From assembly GCA_025529335.1 (NCBI GenBank), contig JAMYHX010000563.1, positions 1 through 25,383 of the forward strand: 25,383 nucleotides of DNA. The letters are read 5' to 3'. Source of the stretch: Rhizopus sp. PT2906. Its lineage: Eukaryota > Mucoromycota > Mucoromycetes > Mucorales > Rhizopodaceae. Position numbers and translations under genes: made by a program. Below are positions 21,640-25,383 of the stretch, one piece after another. The notes beneath the pieces are model-generated. The model made no database searches. It was not told the DNA's origin and saw nothing but the letters and a program-made list of their open reading frames with translations. The stretch's first letter is position 1. Each line of letters opens with the position of its first letter.

Positions 21640-22432
21640 ATGGATCTTGATAATTTACCACCTCTTACTCGGTTGCCTACCACATTCTTCCCTTCTCCCT
21701 CAAAGACTTTTGATGGCCAAGAGTCTCGAATTGTTGCTATTGCTTATGACTATTCAAACTATGGAGATGCCATGATAGCAAAATCAATTCACAGTGACCT
21801 GCTTCGTCCCAATGATGATATCCGTATCCTCTACGTTATGAACCAAAACGATTACCATAATCTATTCACACCTATGCTTACAGTCTACGGCACAAATAGA
21901 AATTATGATGACTCTCAAGATGCTTACTTGAGGAATGCAGTAGACACATTCATGTGGGAAATCATCACTGTGTTAAACAAGCGTGGTGTAAGTGTATTTA
22001 CATTTTTTTTTTCTATACAACAGGCATTAACGAAACCCTAGTTTCACAATGTATCTTCAGAAATTTTGAGAGGCGATCCAAAGGAAGTCATCGTTGACTA
22101 TTGTCGTGCGGTAAAGCCTGTTTATCTGCTGACAGGAACTCGTGGTCTTGGTGCTGTTAAAAGGTAATAACAATGAAGACATTAGAAGACATGTGCTGAA
22201 TCCTTCAAAGGGCTGTTCTAGGATCTGTTTCGAGCTACTTAGTAAAGCACTGCCCTTGTCCTGTGCTAGTGATTAAACTCAGTTGTAAAGAAATAGAAGC
22301 ACGTAAAGAACTGAATCGCAAAAAGCAAGATACTTTTACAGAAGTTTTAGGTAATAAAAAAGAAAAAGACATTCAATCATTTTGCTTACATTACTTCTTG
22401 TAGCTAAATTTGATTATCCTCAGCCTATTTAA
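21640..22432 (+). CDS. Universal stress protein (UspA-fold) family, ATP-binding type
   Basis: Exons 21640-21987, 22042-22163, 22211-22350 and 22404-22432 give 212 aa. The UspA fold begins at RIVAIAYDYSNYGDAMI (about 30-46). The nucleotide-binding signature G-2x-G-9x-G-S is complete at residues 148-162 (GTRGLGAVKRAVLGS), followed by SSYLVKHCPCPVLVIKLS, the last strand of the fold. Gly spacing matches ATP-binding members such as MJ0577. A short basic tail ends DYPQPI. Splice choices were set by this motif: the AG at 22209-22210 keeps RAVLGS, whereas the AG nearer GATCTG destroys it. In exon 2 the AG at 22019-22023 leads to a stop, so AG at 22040-22041 is used. The protein is probably a cytosolic nucleotide-binding stress or signalling factor; the specific role is unknown. 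Confidence 0.92.
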
Positions 22433-22788
22433 GCTTTAATACCACATTTTTATCCTTAATCCCTAAGCCCTAATCTATTAAAATGATACAGACATGAAAA
22501 TATTGCGAGTCTGTTCTATATTATTACTACTTTTTTATTATTTTACTGAGAGCACAGTAGAGCATTTTCGAACACTATGATTTTGAAAAGTGGTGAGAAG
22601 GCTTTGATAGTTTGTTAAGACCTGATTTACAAGAGTACATACACTAGGATTTGCTGAATACACGTTTGATTAAAGGATGCGTTTTTATTTAAAAGCAATG
22701 TATTCAAAAAAAGAGAAGCAAAAGACGACAACTACAGCAATCATACCAAAAACACAGACAAACCCAACATTACTGCATCGTCGATACA
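22433..22788. other. Convergent intergenic region
   Basis: About 355 bp between the 3' ends of the plus-strand USP gene and the minus-strand orphan. It is AT-rich, with a TATTATTACTAC-like run near 22520. No gene or structured element is seen. A plus-strand open frame that starts at 22677 mostly lies antisense to the orphan gene. Confidence 0.5.
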
Positions 22789-23285
22789 TTATCGCCCTCC
22801 TTCTTCTTCACCCCGAAAGCAAAAACGATAACTCCTCCGGGTCATCTTTCTCTTCTTTTTGTCGGCCTTCTTCTTTACTTCCTCTGGCTCTTCAACGTCT
22901 TCCACCTCCACTCCTGCTTCAGTCATCAACGACTTGAGCTTCTCGAGGCAAACCTCGCGACCCATACGCCGAACGACATCACTGTCCCGCCAGTGCTGGA
23001 GCACATGCTTCAGCACTGCTGCAGCCTCAAAGCTGCCATCTTCGACTTCTTTTTTTGCTGACGGTTTTCTTCTTATCACTCCAGTAAACCTCCTCAACAT
23101 CAACAATACTCTATCGCATATACCGTCCGTATATTGTCTTTTCACTGATTCTACCAGTGCCTATTAAACAATTAGCTTACATTACTGCTATTACACATAT
23201 CTATTTCCTTACCGGACATTGACAGAATCCTACCCTCCTCAACCTTCTGAAGAATTACTGAGTTATCCGAATTAGAAATGGACAT
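22789..23285 (-). CDS. Small basic orphan protein, probably nuclear
   Basis: Two exons on the minus strand (23285-23213 and 23150-22789) join through a 62-nt intron (GTAAGG..TAG) to 144 aa. Using the AG at 23165-23164 would shift the frame into a stop; the AG at 23152-23151 keeps it open. Residues about 25-48 are a helix (ESVKRQYTDGICDRVLLMLRR), and 62-105 are amphipathic helices (AAAVLKHVLQHWRDSDVV, then CLEKLKSLMTEAGV). An acidic VEVEDVEEPEEV run is followed by a dense basic patch KKKADKKKRKMTRRSYR, a good nuclear-localisation candidate, and an acidic end. No family was recognised. The coding sequence is noticeably GC-richer than neighbouring genes, with G/C at many third positions, so recent origin or transfer is possible. 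The start at 23285 has a weak context. Confidence 0.6.
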
Positions 23286-25383
23286 TAAGTAAACAATAAC
23301 TTCCAATTGTATCTTTTAATTTGTGTAAGTAAAGGAAGAAAAAAGAAAAATTATTTATACACGACAACATATATAAATATGATGTAACTCTGTCTACAGC
23401 ATACTTGAACTGTACAAGTTATGATAACCACGATTTCATTTTGCAACTTCACATTATCAAAACCTCTACCTAACCTAAGGCTGTTCAAGTGAAATATCCT
23501 TAAATGTGAAATACACGTGAGTTAAGTGGTCTTTATTGATCAAACTGACAACATAAAATTAAAAAATTAAAAAAACAATCCAAGATGGTAACTTTATAAA
23601 TTCAGATTCAGTATTAAAGAGAATGGAGAGATATCTGTTCCTGAGCAAGTTTACTCTGATGCCACACATACACTGTGGAAAATTTTGGCGGGGAAGTTTT
23701 AATAAAAAACGAGTAGAAAAACAAGGTTAACTTTTTCCTACTCCTTTACTACTGTTCTTACTTCGTACACTTTATATAAAATAGCTTAAATACAATAGAA
23801 ACTTATTTAATACTTTGGAATTTATTAATTATACAGGTTTGACGAGCTATCAAAAGCAAGCTTATAAGACGGTCGCTTATTTTTTATTATCAGCAGCATA
23901 GGCGTAAATATCAAGAATGTAAATCACGGGTATAGAGTATTTGTTGACCAACTTTTTAGTGTGCGAGCGTATTGAGCATGACTTGAAGCAGATTGCATGA
24001 TTTAATTTAATTTAGCAAAGAGTTTCTTGTATTGACCATAGTATAATGTCTGCTTGCGATGATTTGATATTTAAGCTTCCGGAAGTAGTGTAAAGTTTAA
24101 AAAAATGAACCAATCATACGCCACAGTGAACTAGAGCTGGCCAGGCATACTACCCCACTGTAACGACCAACAAAACGCCTGTAGACATTCTAGAACAACA
24201 GGTGATCCCTGCTAATGAAAACAAAACATCAAGCCAGAGTGCGTAGGTTCTCTGGTAGTACTGGGTTGGTATATGTACCAGGAGTTGACATAAGCAACAC
24301 CCAGGTGGAGCAGACAACCCTCTCCCTAATACTGACCTACTGAGAACCCATAAAGTACTCATTCCAGACATGTTCAGACTCTCTAAAGATCAGAGTTATT
24401 CTTTGCTAATAAAGACGAGAAACGAAGATCAGGTCAAAACGTATAAAAGAATTCAGAAAGTAACGAATAACGAAAAGAGAAAAAAGGGGAAATTGACAAT
24501 ACTTAATCAAAAATTTGACTCTGGGCATTCCATGCATCATGATTTATATCATGTGGTTTATTTTAAAACTAATATACATAAATATGAGTAGAACTGTTCA
24601 CTTTTATGTCAAAATCCTTCAACAAGGTTGTTTCTTCACTTGGATACAATAGATTGAAGAAAAACAAGCGTCAATGAGATGTATTCTCTGTTATTTACAT
24701 TTCTTTCTGTACATTGAAACATTTTGTTGACGACATTACGGATGGTGGCTAAAGGTATCGCCTATATTGTGGATTTCTTTGTTTCCCAAAAAAAAGGCTA
24801 CCGAATGACATTCAATACCAGAAATGGCCAGCACTACATGCACCAGAAAATAGGCTAATACTACGGGCGCTTGTTTAGATAGATGGCCTATTTAAATACT
24901 CTATTTATTCGATTAATTGTATCTGAGCAAAAGTGTTTAAAAAGATGTTATCAAACTAAACTATTTTCTTGACTAAATTGTCTTTATAAATGTGGACAAA
25001 GACATATCATTGATAAGCACAGAGTTGAACTCATGGGTCTTTTTTAATGACGAACTGCTCACTATCGAAGCACTGGGTCCTCATACTCAACTTTTTAAAG
25101 AATAAACTCCAGAAAGACCTTCTAATTTTACAATACACTCAGATGCAGCAGATGAAAGAAATAGTGAAGTTGTTATATGGAATTATGCAATAAGCGACGC
25201 TATAAATTTTACTCTGATGATAAGACTAATTAAATATATAAGGTTATAAAGTATTATGATCATAATTTTCTAATTTATAAATTTCTCTTTTAATGTCGTC
25301 CTTAAACTAAAAAGTGTTGTTTATTTGTCCGTTTTACTTAATTCTAATACATATAAAAGGTCTTTATCAATTTCATTCTTTTC
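23286..25383. other. Gene-free right flank with repeat-like island
   Basis: About 2.1 kb with dense stops. A GC-richer island lies at about 24120-24345 (separate entry), and the inverted copy of the CACCAGAAAATA repeat is at 24841-24858. A plus-strand open frame at 24370-24591 is Lys/Asn-rich and not protein-like. The first 150 bp form the promoter of the minus-strand orphan. Confidence 0.5.
24120..24345. mobile_element. GC-rich island, possible LTR remnant
   Basis: Composition changes abruptly from the AT-rich surroundings. The segment starting TGTAACGACC at 24159 resembles the 5' end of many Ty3/gypsy LTRs, and a TATAAAAG lies downstream at about 24441. A minus-strand frame of 73 codons runs open through it (24150-24371) without family resemblance. 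No matching CA end, target duplication or second copy is visible, so this is a weak call. Confidence 0.25.

Noticed and set aside
22677..23167. Plus-strand Ser/Leu-rich frames overlapping the small orphan gene
   Set aside because: The minus-strand reading has an intron that preserves frame and a sensible helical, basic composition; the plus-strand frames read as low-complexity antisense.
24370..24591. 73-codon plus-strand Lys/Asn-rich frame
   Set aside because: Composition matches translated AT-rich DNA; no domain or splice evidence.

Overview
The window looks like nuclear DNA from an early-diverging filamentous fungus, most likely Mucoromycota/Mucorales. It is AT-rich, genes are well spaced, introns are short (mostly 48-85 nt, GT..AG), and every confident gene is a eukaryotic family. 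The phylum is inferred from this overall character, not from a marker gene. No rRNA, tRNA, CRISPR array or intact transposon was found.

Layout. Positions 1-2170 hold no gene, only polypyrimidine tracts, a poly-A run and short repeats. 2171-3706 (minus) is a four-exon CRAL-TRIO (Sec14-like) protein with a C-terminal membrane segment. 3707-5742 is gene-poor and carries a decayed transposase-like fragment. 5743-6931 (minus) is a two-exon multi-pass membrane protein with coiled coils. It shares a 521-bp divergent promoter region with 7453-9863 (plus), a twelve-exon DENND6-type DENN-domain Rab exchange factor whose exons join in frame throughout. 10608-11753 (plus) is an intronless orphan. 13156-13843 (plus) is a small mitochondrial-type protein resembling a fungal complex I accessory subunit. 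13844-15967 is gene-poor with a frame-broken coding remnant. 15968-21066 (plus) is the largest gene, a 1662-aa single-pass membrane protein with LEA-2/DUF3712-like repeats, recalling yeast Tag1. 21640-22432 (plus) is a universal stress protein with an ATP-binding signature. 22789-23285 (minus) is a small, basic, GC-richer orphan. 23286-25383 has no convincing gene but contains a GC-rich repeat-like island.

The genes do not form a pathway cluster. Three of them (CRAL-TRIO lipid transfer, DENND6 Rab activation, LEA-2 vacuolar-type protein) belong to families concerned with membranes or lipids, but nothing in the sequence links them functionally. The least ordinary items are the internal duplication of the LEA-2 protein, a frame mismatch at one splice junction of the mitochondrial gene, a dispersed inverted repeat around CACCAGAAAATA, and two orphan genes.
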